A program made the position numbers and the translations under genes. A stretch of 64,000 bases of DNA from positions 2,736,859 to 2,800,858 of the forward strand of contig NW_019091368.1 of NCBI RefSeq assembly GCF_001949145.1, written 5' to 3'. Origin of the DNA: Acanthaster planci. Taxonomy: Eukaryota > Echinodermata > Asteroidea > Valvatida > Acanthasteridae. Below are positions 1 through 20,736 of this stretch, piece after piece (positions within the stretch are counted from its first letter, which is position 1; every line of letters begins with the position of its first letter). A model generated the notes under the pieces. It did not search any database and had not been told where the DNA came from. It worked only from the letters and a program-made list of their open reading frames with translations.

Positions 1-707
1 TTTTAGTTAAAAACAATCAATGCATCCAATGATGACAAGAAGATATAAAGCTGGCATGAGAAATTAATCCTTAGAATGGAACAAAAAGAAGCAAAAATTC
101 ACAAATGTGAATTTAAAGAACAATAAAATTCAATGATAGTTATTAAAAGTAAGAAATTAATAGAAGGAAATATATGAATAAACAAACATCAAAATAATGT
201 CAAAGTTATGTTAAAATAAAGTACATGCAGAAGTTCCCCACTCATGAAATGCTGAAAGAGTCTGAGATTAGTTCACACACCTGTTACTGAAACTAACCCG
301 TTAGAAAGCTGAAAAGTAAATGAATAACCCTGAAAAATACAGAATATTAAATGACTCTTGGGAAAGAGGACTGGCTGGGTGATAATTATACATGTTTATA
401 CTGGTATATTTAAATTCATTTCAGATATGTTCAGCTTCAAAAAAGAAAATATGAGTTTATCTTACATAGTCTTATGCTTCCAATTTCAATTCATTACGTT
501 TGACTTTCTTGTACAAATGCTTCAATATTTTTTGTTTTCATATTTTAATTGAGATTTTTAAACTAGGCCAGTGAATTTCCAGGCCTTAATCTTTGCTTTT
601 GGTAACTTTCGAGATTTTCTGGGGTTAAGGATAAGAAACAAGTTGAATCGATTTTGTTTTGCATCTTTAATTTGAGGTCTCGGTCTGATCCTTGACGATC
701 TTCTCAC
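1..707. other. AT-rich noncoding sequence, probable intron of the left-edge minus-strand gene
   Basis: No frame here carries splice signals and recognisable protein. The sequence is AT-rich with many short A and T runs. If the exon at 708-827 is real, this is its first intron on the minus strand, and the acceptor lies outside the window. Confidence 0.4.
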
Positions 708-827
708 CTGATCCTCTACCGTGCATTCAAATGTTGACCTGTGCCTGTCAAAGAACGTGTATGAGTTGGGGCAGATCTCCTCCCCAAACAGAGAGTAGTC
801 TCTGTGATCAATAATGACTAGTCTCAT
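708..827 (-). CDS. Probable first coding exon of an unidentified gene (continues off the left edge)
   Basis: Reading the minus strand from 827, an ATG in good context (GCCATGA) opens a 40-codon frame rich in Asp, Arg, Phe and Tyr. It begins MRLVIIDHRDYSLFGEEI and ends at a strong donor, GATCAG|GTGAGA, with the intron starting at 707. An in-frame TGA lies four codons upstream of the ATG, which supports this ATG as the start unless splicing removes the stop. The exon is exactly 120 nt, phase 0. The frame stays open past the donor to 558, but that part turns basic and reads like intron. I do not recognise the family and no signal peptide or membrane segment is visible. The gene points away from TMEM209, so the two may share the 1.2 kb between them. 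It could also be a chance open frame. Confidence 0.5.
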
Positions 828-1989
828 GGCGATAGATGCTCAGTGCAGGCTACTCTGTCAAAACCAACAAATCCAAACATGAACATGGAGCTAGATAATG
901 AATCATTACTGCAAAATGTGAAGTGGATGCAAATGAATTTCAATACAAAATACTACAAAAGGTGTGATTTTTTGTAGGATATACATAGTTTGGGTGAAAA
1001 GGAAAATATCAGCTCTTTCTAAAAACCAGTTACATTAAGTAAAGTGTTCTAGGCTGGATTTGATTTTGAATTTAGATTTGAGTAAAATATGAAGTCAAAT
1101 TGTACACATATGGCTGTAGCGGTATGAATTGAAAAGAATGCTGATTGAAAACAATTATTTGTTTCATATCTGATGAATGCTGATCAGCCACAACCTCTCA
1201 TAATAAAATTTTTTAACCTCACAAGTCAATGCAAGTCCATCGGAATCACCGCACCTGCGATAGGCTTACTGGGAATTCCCATAGGCCTAAATCCCACTTA
1301 ATTTCTATTAATAAATTAGGCTGCCAGTCAGTGAAACCTCTCTATAAAATTATACTTCGTTGATATGTCCAGGCTTGAGTGTTTTGTGTGTTGTGGCAAT
1401 TTACTTTAAACCAGGCAAAATACACCAACATCACACACCTGAATCCTTAAATTATCATAGTCCTTTGGTCTATGCGTAGGCCTAGCACCACTTCAATTCG
1501 AACACTGTCACTAGAAATGGAATTCCCCAAAATTGGGCAGCTGATGAACGGTAATCAGCGCATCCAGTTTTTTAGTGCCACAGAAAGGTCGACAAACTGT
1601 AAAAAAACTGCTTAAGTTTCAAGTTACTTTTTGTTCACATAAATCGCAACAGTATGTCTTCAAAGAATTTTTGGTTTTTCTGCGACTACCTAAACTAAGA
1701 CCGCAACAAACACTAACAAATTATCAGTCACTGCCGAAAACTTTATTCTTAATCTTATCAGTCACGCTGGGGATCGGGACTGCTAACCTTTGACCAGAAT
1801 GGTAATTTTATGATAATTTATCCCACCCAATTGCGAATCCCAGTTTGGAACCATTTTACGGTGTGCGAGCTGTTCTCAGTTGGACTGACATTCTAACATT
1901 GTTCGCTTATAAATTCAAAGTTCAAACAACGGACACGGCGCGTGTGCTATGTTGGTTTCAAGTTTAGTTTGCGGAATGGTGGAAGTGTT
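828..1989. other. Intergenic region between two divergent genes
   Basis: It separates the minus-strand ATG at 827 from the TMEM209 5' leader. No convincing coding exon is visible. It holds TAGGCCTA-type words near 1284 and 1490 and a GC-rich dyad (ACACGgCGCGTGT) near 1935. The spacing fits a shared or bidirectional promoter region, but no TATA box or start site can be assigned with confidence. Confidence 0.4.
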
Positions 1990-2103
1990 TCGTTGTCTCA
2001 ATTTTTCCATTGAATTTGTGGTTTTCCTTATGTTAATTGATTTAGTAGCGCTCATGTACCTTTTCGAGCTTCACTAACGTGGATCTAGTGTCATTTTTCA
2101 AGT
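1990..2103 (+). other. TMEM209: Probable TMEM209 5' UTR exon end with donor
   Basis: A strong donor GTAAGT starts at 2104, about 1 kb upstream of the first TMEM209 coding exon, and no other use for it is apparent. This suggests a noncoding first exon ending at 2103. Its 5' end cannot be set from sequence; 1990 is only a guess. The acceptor would be one of the CAG sites at about 3055 or 3114, just before the start codon. Confidence 0.35.
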
Positions 2104-3122
2104 GTAAGTACAGCCTAACGTTAGTCCCGAAAGTTGCGAAGCCTTTCGTTGCGGCGCCGGTCGGTCATGTCGGTAGCCAGCAGCGGATAGCCTACCTCCA
2201 CCTTAGGCATGGAGCTAGGATATAAAACCATTCCTAGCTCTGTAAACACAGCTCCGTGGTTAGGCTAAAACTTATGATTTTACTGTTTCAGAGTTCAACG
2301 CGGAAAGAGTTCCATATAGGGCCTATAAATTAATCATGGAGGAATAAAACACACCCTCCATGCTATAACTTAATAGGCCTATGGACAACACTTGACGTGC
2401 TTGATGCCTATCACTGTGTCAGTGTCATGGTATCATGCCTGTGCACAAACCCACAGGCACAAGACTTGTCTGACAAAACCTAGGCCTAGGGCCTGAAGGG
2501 TTTTCTAAGTAAATGCATTGGAATTTTCCTTGCTAAATTTCACTTCTTTTGAGGGCATGTTATCACTTTCTGGCTAATGTTATGCTGATGGCTATCGTAA
2601 CATTTTAAGGGAAAGTCAGCCTGGTGACAGTGTTGTTACTATAGGCATGATAGGCCTATGGAACTCTTTCCTTCAACGCAGTCAAACTTTTGCCCAAATT
2701 TATTGTACTCCTGAGTTAATTATGCTGTGAATGGATTCAATTCAAAAGCAAATCGACTCTGGACATGCAGGGTCAGGGTGGAGTACAGTAACTTTGAGCA
2801 GGATTTAAGATTGCGCTGCACATGCTGAATGTTGCCATTATTTGAACGACAACCATGGCATGTGAGAACAGTGCTGAACGTCCTTTTTATACCCCAAGAT
2901 TCAGAATAGTTTTGGGGGTACTTTTTAATGCAAGGATGATGGGGTGCTCTCTCCTTGGACTATGCTAATTCTATCCATCATTATTTATTGTAGAGTACAT
3001 CTAAGCCTGACATGAACCATTGTGACCAGGTCTCATTTTGACCCTCTATCTCCAGAAGTGGTATCTTTCCTGAACTTCCCGACCTTTAGTCATATCTCTG
3101 CCCGAAACGTCCCAGCCTCACT

Positions 3123-12374
<9,252 letters not shown>

Positions 12375-12659
12375 AGAAGCCTGGGGGCGCGTACGTACAA
12401 ACAAGACCATGGACCATGGATGTATTGAGTTTAAAGAAGAATGGATGGATGGATGTGAAAAGGTTTTTAATTTGCATGGAGGTATGTGGTAACTCAGTTT
12501 AAGAATGCTCCCCTTGGGAATCTGGTTCCTAAAGAACAGTGGACAGTCTGGGGTGTAAAGTGATAAGAGTGCTAGAGTGACCCTCTAGGGTGGTCTGTTA
12601 ATTCAAGGTTGGCATCCCAATGTGTGCAAGTGATATTGGATGCAAGACATGTATGGGTA

Positions 12660-13032
12660 TTAGCCACTTCCTGCCGGGGAGCCCGGTTTTGGGCACCGTG
12701 TGTTTATATGCGTGGCCCAGGTCTCCAAAATCGGACAAAGGGAACTGGGCCTTGTAACAAAAGACCAGGCTGCTGGGCATTACCGACATTTTATCACTCT
12801 CAATAGTGGAGATAATCCAGCCTTGTTTTGAAACAGTATACCACGGTTTGGGGCATTTAGAGTGAGCTGATTACCACGGGGGACAAAGCGCTCCACTACC
12901 ACAGCGATGAGCCACTCAGCACTGCTGCACGGTAATCTGGCCCCTTTTGAAAAGAGGTCGGCAAAGAAAATCTTGAAAAAGTCCCGATTATGTGCACTGC
13001 ACTTTTCAAACCACCCGGCAGCAAGTGGTTAC
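12660..13032. mobile_element. piggyBac-like MITE, copy A (373 bp)
   Basis: The ends are CCACTTCCTGCCGGG and, inverted, CCACTTGCTGCCGGG (14 of 15 match). They are flanked by TTAG and TTAC, probably decayed TTAA target duplications. The left 230 bp is clearly related to copy B at 34895-35420. There is no open reading frame for a transposase. Confidence 0.7.
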
Positions 13033-14619
13033 AGATCGACTAATGGCATTTGGGCGTTTAACTTCGGATAATCACAGAGCTTGCCAATCAAAAATGCTGA
13101 CCGTGGCAACAGAAGCATCCGATGTGAGAGAAGTTGAAAGCTGGACTCAAGCCCTTGTGTCGAAGCGACAAATCTGGATAGAAATGGCACGACTACTTTA
13201 ATGGCACTACCCTTGATGCTACATTGCATTTAAGGTTTAAATCTTGCCTTTTCTGATAGAGGTGCTCGTGTCCATAAGCAGGACACTTTACCACAATGTT
13301 GCTGTTATACTTCTTGGCCTTTGGAGAATTTCAGATGCCCCTTGGGTTATCAAGCACACATGTGGGGGATTCAGACTCTGAAGAGACCACAAAGACAAAA
13401 ACAATTTTTTTTTTTGGCCCTGATGAAGCCTTTGAGACTGGATGTCTCAGTGCTTCAGGCCTTTCTGCACAGCTGGAAAGGTATTAAAAATAGAAATGGG
13501 AAATTCAATATTGAGCAGGAAACAGCTGGGCAAAGGCCGCAGGATGTTATGGTTAGTTTTGAAAGAATCACACTGGTTTTGTCTTCTCAGGGGTGACATT
13601 TCATGTAACCACCACAGGGTTATTGTTTGAATATGTTCCTTTGTATTTTAAGTATGTCCTTTCCATGAAGTTTCTCTCCAAAGCTTCTGTAATCTGTTAT
13701 TTGACAGATTCCGTTTTTCAGATCTGTCACGCCTTGCTTCTCTCCAAAGCTTTCCATTGTGCACCTGTTCGCATGCAAGGGGCATGTGGACAATTAACAA
13801 GTAGGCGATGAGCTTTAAGGTGTTTAGAAAAATGGTACACTGTCTTTTTTGTGTTTGGTTTTTTTTTTTTTAGGTTCATTTGCCTATTTCATGTATCTTT
13901 TGTTTTATATGTCAATTTTCTGGTCAAAAATAGGAGTTTGGGAATTGGATTCCCCCCTTGTTGATGTTGTTCTTTTGAAAGTTTGTGATATGAGGATGTA
14001 ATTTTCTTTTTAAATTTCTGTTTCAAATGTTAAAGATTGTGATCTAAAAATTGTGCAGAATGAATTGATGTGAAATGATTTCATGACATTTGTGCGCAAA
14101 AACATGATGTTTTTGCAGAATCCATTCTATAGCGGTCACAATGAGTAACAGACGCCAATGTGTTCACATGAATTCCAAGGACAGGCACGTTGTGCTCTGC
14201 ATGCTCTGCTTTGTCACAAACCGCAGGAAATTCAAATAACCAACGTTTATTGGAACGGGAATAAATCTGGAACACAGCGCGTACACCTGAGGGGGAGGGT
14301 ACATCGAGGAAGTGATGCCAAAGCGTACGTCGTTTACAGCAGCTTCATTTTGTCGTTCTTTACTGATCATGGTGCAGTGGTGTTCAGGCTTTTTTTTTCT
14401 CTGAATAGCTCCTCGACAAGATGTGTGCGGTGTCTTGGCATATGTGACCCGCTCTGCAAAAAAGGGTAGTAAGTCGCGCAATTCCAAAATATGTTACGGC
14501 TTGTTCTATTTGGAGGGGGCAAAATGTCTTCAAAAATGTGATTTTGTGTTTTTTTCCCTCTTTAGCTTGTATAACATTTATGTTTTCAGAATTTGTGACT
14601 ATAAACATGGATACTAATG

Positions 14620-14625
14620 AATAAA
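14620..14625 (+). terminator. TMEM209: Candidate polyadenylation signal AATAAA
   Basis: It is an exact AATAAA 2.2 kb after the TMEM209 stop, followed by an AT-rich stretch. The assignment rests only on the motif and its position. Confidence 0.3.
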
Positions 14626-15500
14626 GATGAAAAATTGATCATTCAGAAGGAAATTGTACAAAGCATTGTGTTTCCAAGTGCTACACTTTATGAGCTTTTT
14701 CTCAAGAAGTACTTTTATTGAATCTGAAAATGTGGATATACAAATGACTAATTACCTCTGGAACGCAGTGCACTACAGGGGTCATTCATAAATCCAGTTG
14801 TAGCTTTTGGTGTACTCGATCCAGCCATTTCAAAAACTTTTAACCTGAATCTGGCGACTTATTACCCATTTTTCTAGAGCCGGTCACATATCTGCTCCGA
14901 GCGTGAACAAAATAAGGCGTGTTTCGAAATGCACGCTGAGTACACACAACAAGTTTATTCTGGAATGTATGGTCTTTGCTTGCCCGCTGAACAAGTCTGT
15001 CTTTCTTTTGCCGGTGAGGGTGCACTTCTGCTCAGAGTGGATTGCTTGGAGCTGCTGTAATCAAAGAAATGTAAACCGTAAGGCAAAAGTGAGCTAGGAA
15101 GCATTTGCTTGAAATGTGACCTGATCCTGCAAAATGAGTCCTAAGAGCATTTTGTTTTTTCTGAGATATTTTGTATTGGTTTATAAGTACAGCTCAATGA
15201 TAGCGATTTTTTTTTTTTTTTTCATTTCATTACTGGCAAATTGATCGGGGGGGGCCAGTCTAACTTGTGTGCTGGAAGTGGGTAATTGGCATCTTGCTGT
15301 GTCATTCCTTAAGATTCCTGACTGTTGGGGAGGGGTACCGTGAGTCTAGACTTTGCCAGGCGGTGATGTGTTGGTCACGGGAGCAAGCAAGGTACCTGCA
15401 GCTCTCAAAGTTCAGATACCATTGCTGTCGCTCATGAAGGTCAAAACTGATGGTAGTGGGCACCAGATAGTTGTGGCCCATGAAGAATAATGAAGACACG

Positions 15501-15748
15501 GCATTACTGGCCAAGGTCGTTTTCCAATACTTCGGCTCCGTCTCGGGCTTCAACTGTTTTTTTTACTACCTGACTTTGAAGCTGTAAGCGCACTAATTAG
15601 TCTAATATTGCCACAAAACATCAAATAAGATGTAAGAGAGCCACAGTAATTCAATGTAATATAAACGCTTCAGGCCCACAATGGGGGATTGGTTTTGGGA
15701 ACGAAGCCTGAGACAGAGACGAAATTGAGTATTGGAAAACGGCCCAAG
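15501..15748. repeat. Imperfect inverted repeat pair
   Basis: The segment 15501-15553 (contains CGTTTTCCAATACT and CGTCTCGGGCTTC) returns inverted at 15701-15748 (AGTATTGGAAAACG, GAAGCCTGAGAC). The arms are about 50 bp with mismatches, separated by about 150 bp. Confidence 0.55.
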
Positions 15749-17474
15749 CTTTTCAGTGCTGATGAGTAATTGCTGAGCTGATTGGTTGTCAAATTTGTTT
15801 CCACGTAACTTCACATCGTACAAAAAATTTGAGTCAGTACCTGTCCCGGCTTCAAATGAATCATGCAGGTGGATGCTAGCCTGCAGTCTGGTTTCCAGAC
15901 AGCAGACTCGTGAGACCAGGCATGAAATTTTTCAGACAACTTGAGTCTGATAGAAAGCATTATAAATTGGTATAGGAAGAAATGCAGGTTACAGACTTTC
16001 ATGCGCAGTTTCAGATACTTTGTACAACTGCCAATCTCACCCCTTTGAGATGAGCTGGTGGGTAAACTGGATTGGAATGAAGTGTCGGCCATCTGCAGAT
16101 TTCCTTTGACACCTCTCTCAAATATGAGTCTGCAAAGTGCAAATGCTTTCTGTCGGTTTTGTAGTAATACTGCAGGGATTTGAACACGTTATAATCAGGT
16201 GCCATGACACACAGCAGTTGGTCAGCTCTTAACCCTGGGAGAGATGTTACTCATTCTCCCTTTGTCGCATTTATGCACGTGCCGTTGCGCCGTGGGCGTG
16301 TCCTGCCCAGCCGCTTAATGCCAACGTGTTACATTCTGTATTAAAGTTCAAGGTATGTTCTTGACACATTTATGCACCAGCTGTGCCCTGTCTTAAGTGC
16401 TCAGTTCCTATCAGACTGTGTAGTACATCTTTGGAACAGTTGTATAGTTGTAAAGGGACGCAACACTGTTGGCAGTGTGTTCCACAAAATCAAAGGACCG
16501 AATGATCCAAAAACCTTGTCATGGTGTCAATTTTAATAAAGTCAATGAAACATACACGTCAGCTGGCCACTTTTGGAGAGAAAAGAATTTTTCCCCCCAA
16601 AAGCGAAATTTGTCTAGCAGAAGTGAGTAGAGGATTATTATCTTGGCCATTTCTTTGAACAAAAAAACTGATGATTTTGCAATACTGTTTTAAAACGGAA
16701 CTTTGCTTACAAATAGTTGCCGGTACCTCAAACTTTATTACATAACTTGCCAAGTTTTCCTGTTTTTTTTTTTCAGATGTACTATTGAGTATTACGAACT
16801 AAATAGTATGTGAGAAGTGTATTGTTATGGAACCAAACTCTACTTTGTGCATTTTGTACATTTCGTATTGTGGATTGTTCAGATCCATTAGCAAAGTATA
16901 AATCCAGTATTTATAAAACTCTCCAGCATATTTCATACATTTATGTACATAATATATCTGGGGAGGAAAGCATAACTGAAGCTTTGAAACTGCTTTTTAT
17001 AAAGTAAAGCAACGTTTCAACATGAACAATACATCATTTGGAAGAATCTTGACAAAGCCTTTAGTTGATTGCCATCGTTTGGAAGTATAAGTTTATTCAA
17101 TGCAAGACCATCTGATTATTTCAGTTTCAAATTTTTATACTTGCCATTATATGGACCACAAAGCACTGAAACCCTTTCTAATCAAACGTTTGATGTCTGG
17201 CCAATGTCACCTGCATTGGTTTTTCTCAGTTGAGTTGTCGGTACACGGATACCAGGCATAACATCGGCGGTTTCACAATACTAACATTTGAATGCCAGCC
17301 AAATCCACCCCATGCCTGCCAGGTAAATCATTCAAGATAACATCAGACCTTTCTTTAGGCACTGTGGGAGTAAACAAAAATTAACATTAATTTAGGATTT
17401 TTGCCCTGCCCGACGTGTATTTCAACACTGTATTTTCAGAGTGTGCCCTCGTAGACTTGTGAAAACAACCACAA

Positions 17475-17560
17475 GCGTACTAGGGTGGGACTCGAACCCA
17501 CGACCTCTGGCATCCAAACCCATCTTTGAAAAATTAACATCTAGCCAGTTGACTTGTTGC
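17475..17560 (-). mobile_element. tRNA-derived SINE fragment or tRNA pseudogene
   Basis: On the minus strand a perfect T-arm, GTGGG TTCGAGT CCCAC, contains a box-B match (GGTTCGAGTCC). A box-A-like TGGCTAGATG lies upstream, farther away than in a real tRNA. No complete cloverleaf forms, so this is not called as a tRNA gene. Confidence 0.45.
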
Positions 17561-20500
17561 AACACATTGGGGCTACACCAGCTGCAGCCACTTGCCATAC
17601 ATGTAGGTTTGTGTTACTGGCAGGCACTGCCAGAAAATTTACATATGCAGCTTTAAGTACAAGTACATTAATGTACACTAAAAAAACAAAGCTAGGCAAT
17701 TTTTCTGCCCAATGTAGGGTACCGGGTGAATTGCTGAACTGTTGGGCCAAAAAAGCATAACACTGGATAAAAAAAGGTAGTACAAATTACATTTTTTTTT
17801 TACAACCGCTGGGTAAAGTGAGACATGTTTGCCCATATGTCAAGAGAGAATCAATGCAGTTGGGTAATCTGTTTCCCAACAGTCAGGCAGTTCCCCCGGT
17901 GCCCAACGTTGGGCAAAAAACTGCCAAGCGTTTTTACACTGTAATAAACAGTTATAGCCTTCCAAAATTCCTGTAATTGTTACATAATTCAACGAACAGC
18001 TTGTTTTCTCCATTATAAACTGCTCAGCATTTTGTTCTTTCATTCTAGAAAACATGATGGATATTGGCCATACAGTAGATTAATTCTCACCACATGTGTA
18101 TAACCCATCCAAGTGCAAGATATTCCAGTCAGGAAGTCAACCAGAAATGTCTGCTGATACAAGCACCAACATTTGAACATCAAAAACTAAGTACATTACA
18201 TAATTATTTTGAGTAAAGTATTATAAAATTCTATCACAAAACAATATATTTAGCAGCAGACTATTCAGAATCACATGCTTACAACAATCATTTTCATCAC
18301 CAGAAGTTGTAACATTTTTAAATGACAACTGTCATCATTTCAATTACATTATCACACTTTGAAAGAGTTGTTTTCTGGCAACAGTAATACCGCATTTTCA
18401 TTTCAACCAATTCAGAGATGCTCGAGCTTCTAGAATGATGCAATGAGCTCTATAATATACTTTGTGTAATTTTAATCGGCGTGAAAACTTTACAGAAATA
18501 TATACAAATACCTGGCGCCGATTTTTTTTTATTGCGACTGGGTCAACCAGAACTTGTGACGATTGATCACTAAAATCAAATGTGGTGAAATACTGCTCTA
18601 CAGAGCTTCGAGCTCGTGCGACATTTCCATAACCACCAAGTGGTATGTGTAATGATACCATGGATAATCGTGCTGTACATGTACAGACAGAATCGACACC
18701 ACATACTTTAATCCGTATGCTTTGCTTATTTTCTGCGCTCTGGGCACTTCACTTAAAAAAAAAAAGGGTTTTCTTTCATGCAACCATACTAGGGTATCAA
18801 GTCCATCCCAGTGTAACCATGGCAACTGGTGCAAACTGCCTGCATCACTCTGTGCTAAATTGCACAATCTTCGCACATGCCCTCCTCTTTTGCAGTGCAA
18901 GGCCTGAATTTAGCAGTTTGCACACAAAATTTCACTTGTTTCTCAGCTCCATCCTCCAGAGTGCTTCAGCATTTGCATGCACAAGTCACTTTCTGCATTC
19001 AGAAAGAACTGGGCTATTGGAAGGATGCAAAGTCCAACAACAGCCGTTCGTAATGACATATCGTTACTCCAGATTCTTCTTCTGCTAAACTCTTGACAAT
19101 CCAAGACCACATCCCAACACTGCATCCGCTCGGTCCATTTTTCTGCGAGTCCATTCCAGACCTCAACAATTCAGATTCTGTCCCAGCAGTTGACCATGCC
19201 CGCTCTAAGAGCAGAATCCTAGTTCATAATGTCTACAACCTGTTGTGGCAAGGGACCTCAATGCTACATGTACCAATTGTTCCCCATTTCCAGGACACAC
19301 AGTGTTTCAGTTGTTGTCATACACAGCCCCATTCACCTTTTATTGGACATTGCTTATGTATCGGCCATCTTGAATTGAAAGTGAGGCTAGTTTTCATTTT
19401 GGGATCCTGAGAGTAAAAATAACAGCAATGAAATCAATGTTCATTACAAAATACAAATTCATGTTAGTTTATGTTGTGAACAATTTAAAATTTGAGAAGC
19501 ATTTTATATAAAGTGTTTTAAGCAAAAAACAAAACAAATAAACTGAAAGTGAGGCTTGGAACCCCCTATAGTCTGGCACCACCCAATTTAACAAACTACA
19601 ATGAACAAGATTCAGGGAACAACACATGTACATGGCTTCCCTTTTGAATAAGGTTGATGGTTTTGGCTTTCAGAGAAGTGACCATGAACTGTATCCTACA
19701 TGTAATTATCAGCAAATAGCTCATGTCAGTTCTTTGTAAGTCTAATGCCTACCACGATGCCCGTTTCTACTGGGTGTTGCCAAAAATGAGCATTTTTAAA
19801 CCGTGGGTATTTACTGCAACATGCAATCGGATGGAGTCTTGTCGTTGGAGTGGCCTACGTGCACAGACAGAACGGCAATGCCTCCAGCTCGGATTGCCAT
19901 TGTTAGTCACTCTCACAACTTTAATCCAAAAAAGGGGAGAGGAAAAATGAACAGAGAAAAAAGAGCGAAGTATAAAGGATATAAAATGCCTTAGTCACAT
20001 CCTCGATCAGTAGGCACAGACTTCACGGGACCTTTTGCATTTGACGTGTTCAGTCAAGAGTGGTACAGATTTTTTTTTTTACGGAGGTGATTGCTGGAGT
20101 TGGAGGTTAGGCATAACTAAACAGCTGACGAATAATTCTACGAGACTTACAACAAAAACATAGTCCAACAGACGTGGAGATTTTTTCTTACCAGGAATGC
20201 TATCCTCAAAAGTCAAAGTGCAGGACAAGTTCAAGGACATCTGTCAACCGTTGCTTGATTTTTCCCTGGATACTGGAGCACAATACATATCCCTGGGTAT
20301 CCAGCAAAATCGACCAATGATTGACAGGATCATCTTTGCTTGAACTCCCCCCCACCATGCCCACAGCTGGGAGTGAACATGAACATGAAGAGTCCTAATA
20401 TTAATGTGCACCCCTTGACAAGAAGGAAAAAAAAAAACCCAAGATTGCCAAAATTTGGTATTTTTGCAATCAATATATTGCCAAAATCTCCAGCACACAC

Positions 20501-20649
20501 TTCACATATTTATGCTTTAATTTTTCTCATTTAGCATTCTTTATGCAACGGGCTGTTAATTTTAAAAGAATCTATGCACACACCTTTAAGGGGGTGAAGG
20601 GTTTCATGTAAACATGGACAATAAAATAATCCTCTTTTTCTTTTTTCAG

Positions 20650-20736
20650 ATTGACCCTTGTAATGACCACAGTTTTTTCTCGTACATGTCGGCCAAAGGT
20701 TCTTATGTGCCCCATAACAACCTATTTACAGAGTAA
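20650..20736 (+). other. Orphan exon-like segment with strong acceptor
   Basis: An excellent polypyrimidine tract and CAG (ending 20649) precede a 28-codon frame, IDPCNDHSFFSYMSAKGSYV onward, ending in TAA. No partner exon is recognisable on the plus strand nearby. It could be a relic terminal exon or chance. Confidence 0.2.

Larger units (their letters stand above)
12375..14640 (+). other. TMEM209: Probable long TMEM209 3' UTR
   Basis: No coding exon follows the stop codon. The first good polyadenylation hexamer is AATAAA at 14620-14625. The stretch contains a piggyBac-like MITE (12660-13032) and a SINE tail (13256-13300). The UTR could end earlier at a variant signal. Confidence 0.4.

Noticed and set aside
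17475-17560. Functional tRNA gene
   Set aside because: Only the T-arm and box B are good; the box A to box B spacing is too long and no acceptor or anticodon stem pairs.
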